The notes beneath the pieces were generated by a model. The model did no database searches. It worked only from the letters and a program-made list of their open reading frames with translations, and had not been told where the DNA came from. A stretch of DNA of 64,000 nt from Rossellomorea aquimaris (GTDB lineage: Bacteria; Bacillota; Bacilli; Bacillales; Bacillaceae_B), in the NCBI RefSeq assembly GCF_020171925.1, contig NZ_JAIVAR010000001.1:744001-808000 (forward strand), in the 5' to 3' direction. The position numbers and the translations under genes were made by a program. This document shows positions 7,532 through 16,345 of the stretch, piece by piece (position 1 is the first letter of the stretch; the number at the start of each line of letters is the position of its first letter).

Positions 7532-9088
7532 TTATCTCTTTCGTTCAATCCAATAATCAATTTTCAAAAAATGAACACCAGAGATCTTCATCTTGTGAAG
7601 TGCCGTAAGTGAACCTTCATTCTTTTCTTGAATCAAGAAATGCTCTGATAATGGAAGCTTCATACGATTTTTACCAACAGCTAAATAAATCCCGGCATCT
7701 CCTTGTCCTTCGCTTGTTAAGATAAGAGAATTGTTCCGTTCACAAAGTTGAAGGATTCCAATCATAGAGGAAAATGGAAGTGGAAGTGCGATATTCATAT
7801 AGGTTCTTCCGTTCGATTCGTGTTGGGAATAGATCGCGACGAAGACGGTGGAGTTTTTCACGCGCCGGACCCATGCCCTTGGACGGTGCCTTCCATCTAA
7901 AGAGGGATCAACAGTCAAAATCTGACCAGTCATATCAACCATCTTACTTGAAAGTGGCAGATTCAATTGCTGCATCCTCTCGCTGATGAGCTTGTAACAC
8001 CATGCTAACGGCTTGAACCAGTTCGCCCATTTTACCGAGGCACGAAGCTTGTATTCTTCGGTATGTTTATAAAAGTGAACAATCGTATCAGGTAAGGATT
8101 CCGTTTCCACAAAGTCGTTCAGATTATCGACAAGTCCGGGATGACTTTCCCCGAAATCATTGAACCGTCCTCGAATGTTGCTCACAGGAAATGTCCATGT
8201 ATCCCCTTTAGATGCAGGGGGTGAAGCAACCCAGCCAATCACGCCCATCATTCCAAAAAACACACAGTTGATAAGACCGTGGAACATGAGCATAAAATCA
8301 ATGCTCACAGACCAGTTTCCAAACCCACGACCGAGTGCATACATCATGGAAAAAAGAATGGTCACACCAAGTGAACCGTATGACACCCTGATCAATCGCG
8401 CCTGTAGCCGGGTTGCAAAACGGGTACGAAAAGCCAGTATGATCAATGTGTAAATCGCAACTATGTAGAATAGAACAAAAAGTACTTCAAGAAGTGGCCA
8501 GAACGTGATACCGATGGCCACAAGCATTGGTCCTGCCAAGAGTATCGGAACAACCCTCTGATACAAAGTTGAACGATGAAGCCTCCCAAAGAACCCAAGG
8601 GACACTGGGAGTAAGAATGCCGAGTAATGAAAATGGATGGCGGTCAACCACGTGATCAACGTGCCGAATCCTGTATCGATCCCAGTCACATAAGCAAAAA
8701 ACCATAGTCCCCCAATGAACAGATACATCATCCCGACGTCGATTGAGATCTCTGCCCAATTAGTGAATCCCCTCTTTACAAATCGCTTCAGACCATTCAA
8801 TGCCACGAAGAAGGTGAAAAATACATATATAAGAGCAAGATACATCTCCAACCCAGAAGTAAAACCTACTTGAAGCAAAAAGACGGAAAGCATCGAAAGC
8901 CATGTGATCATTATTGTGAACCTATTCATTCCGATGATTAGTCGAAGCAATAGGGGAATGAAAATGATCTGTGCAGCTGTAAGCATGATCAAATAAGGTT
9001 GGTCTGTGACGTACATGCTTCCTATTAATAATATCAGTCCGAAAAGGGTGGTCGGATTAAGTAGATTGTTCCTTAAATTCTCCTTCAT
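7532..9088 (-). CDS. yndJ: YndJ-family membrane protein
   Basis: A 518-residue integral membrane protein. About ten hydrophobic helices fill the first 290 residues, followed by a soluble C-terminal half that starts near PASKGDTWTFPVSNIRGRF and may face the cytoplasm. The length and layout fit the YndJ family of Bacillus, whose function is unknown. It is the last gene of a three-gene operon with a DUF4166 protein and a SRPBCC/DoxX-like protein, the same set as yndG-yndH-yndJ in Bacillus subtilis as far as I recall. Its start overlaps the end of the DUF4166 gene by 32 nt. Confidence 0.75.
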   Translation of the reverse strand: MKENLRNNLLNPTTLFGLILLIGSMYVTDQPYLIMLTAAQIIFIPLLLRLIIGMNRFTIMITWLSMLSVFLLQVGFTSGLEMYLALIYVFFTFFVALNGLKRFVKRGFTNWAEISIDVGMMYLFIGGLWFFAYVTGIDTGFGTLITWLTAIHFHYSAFLLPVSLGFFGRLHRSTLYQRVVPILLAGPMLVAIGITFWPLLEVLFVLFYIVAIYTLIILAFRTRFATRLQARLIRVSYGSLGVTILFSMMYALGRGFGNWSVSIDFMLMFHGLINCVFFGMMGVIGWVASPPASKGDTWTFPVSNIRGRFNDFGESHPGLVDNLNDFVETESLPDTIVHFYKHTEEYKLRASVKWANWFKPLAWCYKLISERMQQLNLPLSSKMVDMTGQILTVDPSLDGRHRPRAWVRRVKNSTVFVAIYSQHESNGRTYMNIALPLPFSSMIGILQLCERNNSLILTSEGQGDAGIYLAVGKNRMKLPLSEHFLIQEKNEGSLTALHKMKISGVHFLKIDYWIERKR

Positions 9089-9668
9089 ACGTCATCACCC
9101 TCCCTATCAGTTCATTTCGGATATCAACTCGAATCGTATAAGTTCCCCGTGCATCATCATACCCCTCCTCAACCGTCACCACGCCTCTTAATCGTGGCGG
9201 TAACGGAAGCTCTAACTTTCCAACAATGATACGCTGAGAACCGGATTTGATCCGCATACGTCCTTCTGGTGTCACTTCAAGAATTAAGTCCGAGTAGAAT
9301 AATCTAGGCTCCCCAAGAAAATCCCTCACCACATCCCGTTTCGGATCGATGGTCATGAACGCATTGAAATGACGGGTCACCTTATCAAAATGGAAAGAAC
9401 GTTCCCAGTAGATCTCCGTTTCTCCAGCTGGAAGTGTTCTACTCGTGTTACTTATCTTGAAAGGGATGTTCTCTCCGCTTTCAGGAAAAAGAAAGCGCCA
9501 ACGAACGGCTAGTTTTAAAAAGGGAGTCAGCCAGAAGGATCCCCTCTCAATCTTCTTCATGGTTCCAATCCCTTTAAACGGTTTCCCGATTGGGATGCGG
9601 TATCGTTCTTGCAGCTTCGGATGAAGTTTCTTGAAGTCTTCCCCTAACACGTCCTGGTAGATCGTCAT
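9057..9668 (-). CDS. DUF4166 domain protein
   Basis: A 203-residue soluble protein with the DUF4166 pattern: YQDVLGEDFKKLHPKLQERY at the start, then FKGIGTM and WERSFHF. It is predicted to be mostly beta structure. It is translationally coupled at both ends: a 4-nt ATGA overlap with the upstream SRPBCC/DoxX gene (9665-9668) and a 32-nt overlap with yndJ. Similar domains occur next to SRPBCC and NAD-dependent epimerase proteins. The role is unknown, but the context suggests handling of a hydrophobic ligand at the membrane. Confidence 0.75.
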   Translation of the reverse strand: MTIYQDVLGEDFKKLHPKLQERYRIPIGKPFKGIGTMKKIERGSFWLTPFLKLAVRWRFLFPESGENIPFKISNTSRTLPAGETEIYWERSFHFDKVTRHFNAFMTIDPKRDVVRDFLGEPRLFYSDLILEVTPEGRMRIKSGSQRIIVGKLELPLPPRLRGVVTVEEGYDDARGTYTIRVDIRNELIGRVMTYEGEFKEQST

Positions 9669-10579
9669 GCAACCTCACCCTTTCTCGTACGTTTACATCT
9701 TGCTGCCGTGGGCAAATCCTTTGCAAGGAGGAATCCGATGATGGAAAGAATCCAAAGGCTTGCATTGAAAGTAACCGGGTTGAACGGGTGGGTGGAAACT
9801 GCTGGGTCCGCCATCACCGCGCCGATCGTAAGGACCGGAAACACTACGATTTGTATGGCATGTAGATGTCTTTTCTTAGGATACAAAAGCCATACCAGGC
9901 CGAATAAGAGCTCGAGTATCCCTATGATGACGACTGCTTTTACTGCGTCACTTCCCTCTAAGGGTGCTAAACTGGACAACATCGATACTTCTTCAGGGTG
10001 CCTTGCGATGATCTTCGGTACCAACCCCTGGTAGAGCCAAACAAAGAAAAACAGCATCGTGATCATTGCGCTGCTAAAAAAACGGATATACTGGGACCGC
10101 GGGGATTCTCCCTTTTCGATCCATTGCTTCAAGACGTCAAAGCTAAGAGCCGTCGCCCAGCCCATGAGAGGACGGAAGAAGGTATCAAAAACCTGACCGA
10201 ACACACCAAAGCGGACATCATATCCATATTGAGTCAAAAAGGTCGTTCCTTTTTCTGACGGGATGTAGCGCCAATAGCCTCTTCCTTCTCGGATCGGCGA
10301 AATTTTTTGTTCTGTTCCGAAATGAAGGGAAGACGTTTTTGAACCGTCCTCTTTATGATGTGTACCAATACTTCGTCCCCAGCCTGCCACCTTTATGGGC
10401 CCTACTTTTGTTTCATATTGAAAAGACTGTGGGTCTTCTTCTGATGCTTTCGGCAAATAAGTGATCGATGAGAATCTCAGATCCCACTGCTCGTGAAGCT
10501 TCGGATCCTGGGATTTTTCCCAGACCTTTTCAACAGGGGCCTCAATCGGTATTTCCACATAGATCGGTTTGTTTTTCAT
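9665..10579 (-). CDS. SRPBCC domain fused to DoxX-like membrane domain
   Basis: A 304-residue two-part protein. Residues 1-150 look like a START/SRPBCC ligand-binding domain (IPIEAPVEKVWEKSQDPKLH is the classic opening). Residues 165-300 hold four membrane helices of the DoxX-like type, starting MITMLFFFVWLYQGLVPKI. It heads the operon with the DUF4166 and YndJ proteins. SRPBCC domains bind lipids, polyketides or other hydrophobic molecules; here the pocket is tethered to the membrane. The function of the set is unknown. Confidence 0.7.
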   Translation of the reverse strand: MKNKPIYVEIPIEAPVEKVWEKSQDPKLHEQWDLRFSSITYLPKASEEDPQSFQYETKVGPIKVAGWGRSIGTHHKEDGSKTSSLHFGTEQKISPIREGRGYWRYIPSEKGTTFLTQYGYDVRFGVFGQVFDTFFRPLMGWATALSFDVLKQWIEKGESPRSQYIRFFSSAMITMLFFFVWLYQGLVPKIIARHPEEVSMLSSLAPLEGSDAVKAVVIIGILELLFGLVWLLYPKKRHLHAIQIVVFPVLTIGAVMADPAVSTHPFNPVTFNASLWILSIIGFLLAKDLPTAARCKRTRKGEVA

Positions 10580-10605
10580 GAAGTTTCACCTCTACTATTA
10601 AACTA

Positions 10606-11007
10606 TCATATTTTTGAATGCCTGAGGTGGAGTGATTGGAATGTTTCCTCGCTGATGCCCAATTCCTTTTGTCTCCTGTGCTTAAAGTCCAAATACTCTT
10701 GACCGAAGTCAGGGTTCTTATGTTCGAACTTACTCATCCCTTCGCCCCATCTCTTCACTTCATATGTAAAGATGCCTTTCATAACCGTTGGGTCATTTTT
10801 TACGAACATCATGACTTCCTCTTCACGTTCAAAATCAACCACTATGGCTCCACCGGATAGATCCCCAAATGGTCCAGCCAAGATCACATTTCCTTTGTTA
10901 AAGAATCCTTGCACATAAACTGCGTGCTCCGGCATGTAAGGTTGGTTATGGAAGTGCACATCATCTCTCCAATTTTCATCTGGTGTTAACAGAATTAAAA
11001 ATCTCAT
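10606..11007 (-). CDS. YciI-like protein
   Basis: A YciI-family protein (dimeric ferredoxin-like alpha/beta barrel) extended at the C-terminus. Key segments are MRFLILLTPDENW, the N-terminal strand, then GNVILAGPFGDLSGGAIVVD, the family signature with the Gly-Pro-Phe turn. The last 50 residues are a helical tail beyond the usual 95. ATG at 11007 is chosen because AAGGAGG lies 9 nt upstream; the two ATG codons before it overlap that ribosome site. Next to it on the same strand is a broken second YciI gene. Confidence 0.75.
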   Translation of the reverse strand: MRFLILLTPDENWRDDVHFHNQPYMPEHAVYVQGFFNKGNVILAGPFGDLSGGAIVVDFEREEEVMMFVKNDPTVMKGIFTYEVKRWGEGMSKFEHKNPDFGQEYLDFKHRRQKELGISEETFQSLHLRHSKI

Positions 11008-11043
11008 GTTCATCATCCTCCTTATGTACTTAACTATCAGAAA

Positions 11044-11336
11044 TTATTTGTTGAAAATACCGCTGACTGTCACCCAGGGATGGATCTTGGCCACAAGTTT
11101 ATTTTCAGCAATAGCAGGGTCATGATGAATCACTTCTTCTATGTCTGTAAGGTCATTTGCTTCGATGATGACTAAACCACCAGAATTGTCCCCGAATGGA
11201 CCACCTGCAACTAATTTGTCACCAAGATTTTTGACCAAGTATTCTCTATGAGGAACAAGCCCTTGTTCCCAGAATGGTTTAGATTTTATCCAACTTTCAC
11301 CATTTCACCACATGTATAATGAACAACAAATTTCAA
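11044..11336 (-). pseudogene. YciI-like gene broken by an 8-bp tandem duplication
   Basis: Reading from a TTG at 11336 (ribosome site AGGGGTGG upstream) gives MKFVVHYTCGE, then the frame shifts. In the next frame the protein goes on as SWIKSKPFWEQGLVPHREYL and DKLVAGGPFGDNSGG to the stop at 11044. Together these make a normal YciI protein of about 95 residues. The break coincides with two adjacent copies of TTTCACCA (11295-11302 and 11303-11310). Removing one copy restores a single frame. A 64-residue remainder could start at a TTG at 11238 but would lack the first strand. Confidence 0.8.
11295..11310. repeat. 8-bp tandem duplication that causes a frameshift
   Basis: TTTCACCA occurs twice in a row. 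It lies inside the YciI-like gene and accounts exactly for the +2 shift there. Slipped-strand replication is the usual source of such duplications; a sequencing or assembly error is the alternative. Confidence 0.85.
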
Positions 11337-11484
11337 TAATTGCCACCCCTCTAGGTTGTGAAGTATTTCACATAATTAACGTACCAATACTTTTGGATAA
11401 AATCAACAATTTACCCAAGACTTTAAGACAATTATTTTAGATCCTAAACACTTACCAATAATTCTACAAACTTAGCGGTTTAAT

Positions 11485-12051
11485 TTATGGCGAGAACTGA
11501 ATGAAATCCCCTACCCGATATGTTTTTTCTATGGGCATTCCATCTTCCCTCTTTAGATACACTTCAACAACAATATCCTGAAATGCCTCTTGTATTTCTT
11601 CGTTGCTTAATCCATTTGAATAAATGATAATCTCCCTGTGATATCTCACCATCTTCTCTCCATCATTGTTCTGTTCAGTCCCTCTTCCAACCCAATATCT
11701 CTTTTTACCGTCTATTGAATCAAGCGAATGTTTCCAGGTTTCATAGTCTGGAAAGGTAATTCCACGTTCAACGACGTTTTCCAAATGTTCGATGTTTAAA
11801 TCGAAGGTCAATTTGCGAAAATCATCCCTTGAAGGTTTGTTAAGACCCTTAATTGAGATTTGATTGAATTCTTCTTCAGACAATTTGGTGATGACTGCAT
11901 CAGTTGAAATTGTGAGTGATTGATTTGGTTTGACACAAGCAGTTGAGGATAAAAGTATTAACAGGGATGGTATCAAGAATAGTAATGTTCTCAGGATTCT
12001 TCCCTCCCTTTTTTGAATTGGTTGGATTAAGGATGTACAAAGCAGTGACAA
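11485..12051 (-). CDS. probable lipoprotein of unknown function
   Basis: A predicted lipoprotein: a hydrophobic stretch (LRTLLFLIPSLLILLS) ends in the lipobox SSTAC, and the mature part of about 150 residues has DFRKLTFDLNIEHLENVVE and a beta-rich end with YWVGRGTEQNN. No family is recognised. The start is uncertain. The open frame begins at a TTG (12051) with a poor ribosome site, while a strong AAGGGAGGG lies inside it at 12001-12010 and points to a CTG at 11994 as a possible start just before the signal peptide. Confidence 0.6.
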   Translation of the reverse strand: MSLLCTSLIQPIQKREGRILRTLLFLIPSLLILLSSTACVKPNQSLTISTDAVITKLSEEEFNQISIKGLNKPSRDDFRKLTFDLNIEHLENVVERGITFPDYETWKHSLDSIDGKKRYWVGRGTEQNNDGEKMVRYHREIIIYSNGLSNEEIQEAFQDIVVEVYLKREDGMPIEKTYRVGDFIQFSP

Positions 12052-12098
12052 CTACCTAAAGAATCAACATTTGTCACTTCAGAATCACTAGAAGTGGA

Positions 12099-12569
12099 CT
12101 ATAACTTCAATTCCATCCGTCTGACTTTTGTCTTTAAATTCATTGATTCATAGAATTTAATAGCATCTTCATTGAATTCCCACACCCCTAATTCCAAAGA
12201 ATCTGCCTCTATGTCCTTTGCAAATTCGACGATCTTCCTGAAGAATGCTTTTCCCAACCCTTTTCCTCTGTACGTCACATCCACGCCAAAGTCATCCATA
12301 TAGACAACTTTCTTTGGAACGAGGATCGGCCTGTCTTCAGTATTCTTGATTGTAAGAATGGTATAAGCAACTGGCTGATCGTCTTCTAATAAGAAAATCT
12401 TGGTGTTTTCCCCATCGATCAAGTTGAAGAAGTATTCTTTGTCCAATGTGGTATCAGCTGCTTTATAGTGGTCCGGTCTTTCTTTCGTATGAAGTTCGTG
12501 GACTTGTTTTTGTAGTCTATGCACGATTTCATAGTCATTCTTTGCTGCTTCTCTTATGTGTAGATTCAT
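12099..12569 (-). CDS. GNAT-family N-acetyltransferase
   Basis: A 156-residue GNAT enzyme starting MNLHIREAAKNDYEIVHRLQ. Motif A is VDVTYRGKGLGKAFFRKIVE (R-G-K-G-L-G), and the C-terminal element is LGVWEFNEDAIKFYESMNL. The ATG at 12569 is chosen because AAGGAG stands 8 nt upstream; the longer frame to 12656 lacks this and overlaps the neighbouring gene. The acceptor amine is unknown. Confidence 0.85.
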   Translation of the reverse strand: MNLHIREAAKNDYEIVHRLQKQVHELHTKERPDHYKAADTTLDKEYFFNLIDGENTKIFLLEDDQPVAYTILTIKNTEDRPILVPKKVVYMDDFGVDVTYRGKGLGKAFFRKIVEFAKDIEADSLELGVWEFNEDAIKFYESMNLKTKVRRMELKL

Positions 12570-12633
12570 GTGGTTTCTCTCCTTGTTGGTCTCGCTTAAG
12601 ATTCTTTCTATGTTAAAAAACCAATTTTTCACA

Positions 12634-12936
12634 TTATATATTCTTTGTTTCTTCAATCTTGAACGTAACCAAGAATGGCGTCAGCAGTGAACCAATCAGT
12701 CCGACTGAAATTCCGAATCCAAGACTCAAAAGCATGTGATTGAAAGGGGATAGAAATTGGCCAAACAACAACATTGGAAGAATCACTAACATACTATTGG
12801 TCAATCGGCCCTTTACCGTTATGTAGTGGTCTTCACCACAAGATTCACATTTTATCGGGTTGAATAAATGTCCCCATAAATATCGATAGATCTCTTTCCA
12901 TTTAAATTCCGTTTTACAATTAATGCAACGTTGCAA
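12634..12936 (-). CDS. TIGR04104-type zinc-finger membrane protein
   Basis: A 100-residue protein with an N-terminal zinc ribbon (CINC ... CESC, Cys4 and Cys7 with a second pair 28 residues later) followed by two membrane helices. The pattern KWKEIYRYLW, then the second Cys pair, then the helices is that of the small Bacillus family TIGR04104, whose role is unknown. Its ribosome site and start are clear at 12936. Confidence 0.7.
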   Translation of the reverse strand: MQRCINCKTEFKWKEIYRYLWGHLFNPIKCESCGEDHYITVKGRLTNSMLVILPMLLFGQFLSPFNHMLLSLGFGISVGLIGSLLTPFLVTFKIEETKNI

Positions 12937-12991
12937 AATGTTTTACCACCTTTAATGTAGGAAGCATATGCTCATAACATGCCTACGGACA

Positions 12992-13342
12992 TTATTTAAC
13001 TTCTTCAATCACTGATGTGCCCTCTCGATCCTCGCCATCACTCCATGTCCAGCGTTCATGCAACCTGATTCTTCCATCAGGTAGGATCTCTGGGGTTGAT
13101 TGGCAAACGCCACCTCTTAGCTCATTATTCGTATTGATGTGGTTATATCTGAACTCCAGGCTGCTATCTTCCTTTACAACTCCAATAAGGGTTCCCTTTA
13201 CGATGTCCCCTCCCTGATAGGAAGCAGAAAGAATCGTTTCATCTTGCTGATATTCAAAATATGTCGCTGATGATACCTCGCCGTTGGCTGAGTTGCTGAC
13301 TGAAACAAATCTTTTTCCGTCATAGTTGATTATGGAAATCAC
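12992..13342 (-). CDS. small beta-rich protein, often labelled N-acetylglutamate synthase-like
   Basis: A 116-residue soluble protein with alternating strands ([58 protein letters not shown]). It resembles the small lipocalin-like proteins that databases often call n-acetylglutamate synthase, a name that does not fit its size. The function is unknown. The GTG start at 13342 is part of the GGGAGGTG ribosome site itself, so translation may start at a nearby non-standard codon a few positions downstream. Confidence 0.55.
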   Translation of the reverse strand: MISIINYDGKRFVSVSNSANGEVSSATYFEYQQDETILSASYQGGDIVKGTLIGVVKEDSSLEFRYNHINTNNELRGGVCQSTPEILPDGRIRLHERWTWSDGEDREGTSVIEEVK

Positions 13343-13364
13343 CTCCCAAAACGTAAACTATTTA

Positions 13365-13979
13365 TTAAAGAATCTTATAAAATTCTTCCACACGGGTCAC
13401 CACATAATCAGCATACGGATTCTCTTCCAACTTATCAGTGAACAGGCACGAACTGATCCCTGCATTTTTCCCTGATTGCAAATCAAGATCTCGGTCGCCG
13501 ATCATGATGGCATCAGCACGATCGATACCGTGTGTATCAAGTAGATGTTGAATGGCGTCAGGGCTCGGTTTTCTCCGGAATCCGTGGTCTGACGTGATGA
13601 AATCCGTAAAATATGGGGTCATACCATAACTCTCTAGCATCTGGATTGAAGACTCGCCTCTGTGGGTGTATAAGTAATTCCTTCTGCCTGTATCATGAAT
13701 ATACTTACAAAGCTCCGCGATTCCTTCGAAAGGCTCGGATTGATCGAACTCCACTTCTTTTCTGCGGGATTCGTAGGAGGAGTGGAACGCTTCCCCGATC
13801 GCATATTTTTTTTCGTAATATGAGAGGGCGGTTCTCATCGAGATCTTCATTTGTTTCGTGATTTCCTCGACCGGTTCTTCGATTCCGTGACTAGATAATG
13901 TTTCTTTAAAAACGCCAGCCATGACGGGATATGTATCAAAGAGCGTACCGTCGAAGTCCCAAATGATATGTTTAAACAT
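13365..13979 (-). CDS. HAD-superfamily hydrolase, phosphoglycolate phosphatase-like
   Basis: A 204-residue HAD phosphatase. Motif I is DFDGTLFDT with the nucleophile Asp8 and Asp10. A helical cap follows. Motif II/III and the final acid pair are seen as YTHRGES, RKPSPDAIQHLL and MIGDRDLDLQSG. It hydrolyses a small phosphorylated metabolite, possibly a sugar phosphate or phosphoglycolate. Length is normal. It is a single gene with its own start. Confidence 0.85.
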   Translation of the reverse strand: MFKHIIWDFDGTLFDTYPVMAGVFKETLSSHGIEEPVEEITKQMKISMRTALSYYEKKYAIGEAFHSSYESRRKEVEFDQSEPFEGIAELCKYIHDTGRRNYLYTHRGESSIQMLESYGMTPYFTDFITSDHGFRRKPSPDAIQHLLDTHGIDRADAIMIGDRDLDLQSGKNAGISSCLFTDKLEENPYADYVVTRVEEFYKIL

Positions 13980-14106
13980 GATTGTTTCCTCCTGTTATGT
14001 AGTCTATCCTGATTTTACCATAACGAAGCTGATTTGCGTTGTTAAGTACGGTTCTGAAAATGAATGTAGACTGGAAGCAGTGCGTAACGCATCCTAGTAC
14101 GATACG

Positions 14107-14910
14107 TCAGCACGTCTTTTCTGCCAAAATTGTATATAAACCCGGTATCCGTTCCTCGATTTTATCCGCTGCATGAGGTGGGAATGCCCATTTGATTCCT
14201 GCTTCTTCTTCCAAGCTTTCAACCTTCAATCCAGCTTTTGCAATAGAGGTAATGATTTCGCCTAACGTCCATCTGCGAATGCGGTTTTTGGTTAACGCCT
14301 CCCGTTCGCCTTCAGGCAAGAGAATGCTATAGGCTACATCGACTTCCTTCATGCCTTCGTCAAAGTAGTTTCCTTTGGCCACCATGCTGTCATCCTCAAC
14401 ACTGAGAAGCTTAGAAACCATAGGGTGATAGTCTCGTAAAATCAATTTACCTCCAGGCTTCAAGCTCCTGCAAATCATTTCAAAGAGGGGCGGTAAATCC
14501 ACGAAATAGTGCAGGACCCCTACTTCTAAAAGGACAAAATCCATATCGGTCGGTTGATGTTCGGTCGGAATATCAAGTACGTCGGAAATGATATAATGAA
14601 TGTGGACGCTCGCTGCATCAGCAAGTTGTGTCGCATACCTTTGGTTTTCACTTGAAAGATCCACCACCGTTACATCTGCACCCAGTAAAGCAAATGAAAC
14701 CGCCTTATTCCCCTTTGAACCGAGCAGGTTGACTATTTTCTTTCCCTTAACATTTCCCATGAACGGAAGGTAATGGGCGACGGCCTTTTCTGGATTCGCT
14801 TTTAAACATTTAGCATATTCCTGCGGCTCACCATGTCGGTTGACCCAGGCTTTGTAGGCTGACTGCTCCCACCCCGATCGGTTGATCTTACTCATTTCAT
14901 GTTGGTTCAT
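14107..14910 (-). CDS. class I SAM-dependent methyltransferase
   Basis: A 267-residue protein with a Rossmann-type methyltransferase core: motif I KIVNLLGSKGNKAVSFALLG, then VTVVDLSSEN (the acidic residue that binds the ribose), MDFVLLEVGVLHYF and the post-motif LKPGGKLILRDYHPM. The LGSKGNKA loop replaces the usual E/D-x-G-x-G by SKGNK, as seen in a Bacillus subgroup. The substrate is unknown. It is next to, but not overlapping, an exported protein gene on the same strand. Confidence 0.8.
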   Translation of the reverse strand: MNQHEMSKINRSGWEQSAYKAWVNRHGEPQEYAKCLKANPEKAVAHYLPFMGNVKGKKIVNLLGSKGNKAVSFALLGADVTVVDLSSENQRYATQLADAASVHIHYIISDVLDIPTEHQPTDMDFVLLEVGVLHYFVDLPPLFEMICRSLKPGGKLILRDYHPMVSKLLSVEDDSMVAKGNYFDEGMKEVDVAYSILLPEGEREALTKNRIRRWTLGEIITSIAKAGLKVESLEEEAGIKWAFPPHAADKIEERIPGLYTILAEKTC

Positions 14911-14937
14911 TGTGTTCCCCCTGTCATTCGTTAAGAA

Positions 14938-15474
14938 TCATTCATACTCTGCAATCAAAGCGCCATCCTCATCATAGTACCTGTAATTTCGATAACTATA
15001 TCCATCATCATCGGATTCGGGTAGGTCGAGCCACTCCACACTTGGCTCTTTAGGAGGGAACGTCTGGACCTCTGTTTCCCCGTTAATATCAACCGTCATT
15101 TTCGCAATCTCATTTTGAGCGTTCGTGACGAACATGATTTTTCTGAAGTTTGGTAAACTAGGCGAAAACATGGCGAAAGATTCGTTTTGATTGGATTCAA
15201 GGTGTTTCCACTCGTAATTCCCCTTACCATTTCGTCTGAACTGGATATAGGAAGGCATGCGATCGGCTAGAAACCCCACATATCTGAGCTCGCCAAAATC
15301 CTTGATTTGTATGAGTTGAATGTCTTTGTCCTCGTAGCCTTCGACCGACTTGATCACCTTGATGATCGATTCTTTGTCATTTCCGTATCGTTTTGTGGAT
15401 TGATGCCAGGTATAGGAAGCGATCAGGATGATTACGGTAGCGATTAAGACGATCGTTTTTTTCTTATTCACCAC
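14938..15474 (-). CDS. membrane-anchored exported protein of unknown function
   Basis: A 178-residue protein with one N-terminal membrane anchor (KTIVLIATVIILIASYTWH) and an extracytoplasmic domain of about 145 residues rich in charged and aromatic residues (YRNYRYYDEDGALIAEYE at the end). No lipobox. No family is recognised. It lies 27 nt downstream of the methyltransferase start region's upstream side, with its own AGGGGGG ribosome site. Confidence 0.6.
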   Translation of the reverse strand: MVNKKKTIVLIATVIILIASYTWHQSTKRYGNDKESIIKVIKSVEGYEDKDIQLIQIKDFGELRYVGFLADRMPSYIQFRRNGKGNYEWKHLESNQNESFAMFSPSLPNFRKIMFVTNAQNEIAKMTVDINGETEVQTFPPKEPSVEWLDLPESDDDGYSYRNYRYYDEDGALIAEYE

Positions 15475-15551
15475 TGCGTTCCCCCCTATTTGATGAATTG
15501 TCGAAGAAAAATTAACATTCCGTTATTTTATAAAGAATTGAAGATAAAATA

Positions 15552-15580
15552 TTTACTTATTATGGTAAAATATATATAAG
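15552..15580 (+). promoter_or_regulatory. possible sigma-A promoter for the 29-residue peptide gene
   Basis: TTTACT (15552-15557) and TATAAG (15575-15580) are 17 bp apart and lie 33 bp before the peptide start. The region is very AT-rich, so chance is a real alternative. Confidence 0.4.
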
Positions 15581-15612
15581 AGAGAGATAAAAAATGATAA
15601 GGGATGATTTAG

Positions 15613-15702
15613 ATGACAGCGATTCTTTCAATGATTGGAGATATGATGGCTGCAATCGCAACTGCACTGATGGGTAAAAATGTTAAGAAGAAGCAGAAAT
15701 GA
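15613..15702 (+). CDS. 29-residue amphipathic peptide, delta-hemolysin/PSM-like
   Basis: A tiny plus-strand frame: MTAILSMIGDMMAAIATALM followed by GKNVKKKQK. The hydrophobic, small-residue N-terminal two-thirds with Asp10 and a basic C-terminal tail resemble phenol-soluble modulins such as delta-hemolysin (which has IISTIGDLVKWI and a Lys-rich end) and some type I toxin peptides. It has a ribosome-like AAGGGATGA upstream, a promoter-like sequence and no competing gene. It could be a secreted surfactant peptide, a membrane-acting toxin or a chance ORF. Confidence 0.45.
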   Translation: MTAILSMIGDMMAAIATALMGKNVKKKQK

Positions 15703-15841
15703 ATGCAATTCGGAATAAATCTTAAAGACCCTACTGTTATATGAACACTATCTAGAACGGGTCGATCATACGATCCGCAAGATGTACAGATTCATCTGAT
15801 CGCCATTCTAGAGAATGTCTTATTTATCATGGATTAGAATC

Positions 15842-16312
15842 TCACCAATCCCTCTCCATAATGATGAACCGATACTCTTCGCCTCTGATCTTGTTTTGAA
15901 ATCCTCCTTTCCTTTTGAATCCCGCCTGCTCATAAACCCTGATGGCACGCTCATTAAATTCCACTACGGCTAGTTCCAGGTGGTTAAAGCCTATAATTTC
16001 TCTCCCGACATCAATGATCGATTGGATAAACTCCAGGCCGCCCCCTTTACCAGTTAAGGTCGGTTTCATTTGAACGCCCACCGCCATCACGACTTCAGGC
16101 GCATCCCCTACGTCAAAGAATTCGCAATTCCCGATCAATCTACCGTGGTCATCAATGACGGAATAGAACAGATCCTTGTCGACACTTTGCAGGTAAGCGG
16201 TGATTTTTTCCTCTTGAATATTATTATCGTAAAAAGAATAGATGCCCTCGTAAGTCCAAGTAATGAACTCAGCGACATCTTCCTTTGTTCTTTTTCTTAA
16301 AGAGTAACTCAT
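15842..16312 (-). CDS. GNAT-family N-acetyltransferase
   Basis: A 156-residue enzyme with SLRKRTKEDVAEFITWTYEG at the N-terminus, motif A VGVQMKPTLTGKGGGLEFIQ and a C-terminal LAVVEFNERAIRVYEQAGF. The pattern is that of RimI-like N-acetyltransferases. The acceptor is unknown. It is the last gene of a minus-strand run that begins at 18374. Confidence 0.85.
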   Translation of the reverse strand: MSYSLRKRTKEDVAEFITWTYEGIYSFYDNNIQEEKITAYLQSVDKDLFYSVIDDHGRLIGNCEFFDVGDAPEVVMAVGVQMKPTLTGKGGGLEFIQSIIDVGREIIGFNHLELAVVEFNERAIRVYEQAGFKRKGGFQNKIRGEEYRFIIMERDW

Positions 16313-16345
16313 GTTGCCTCAACCCTCTTTATTGTCTGGATTCCC

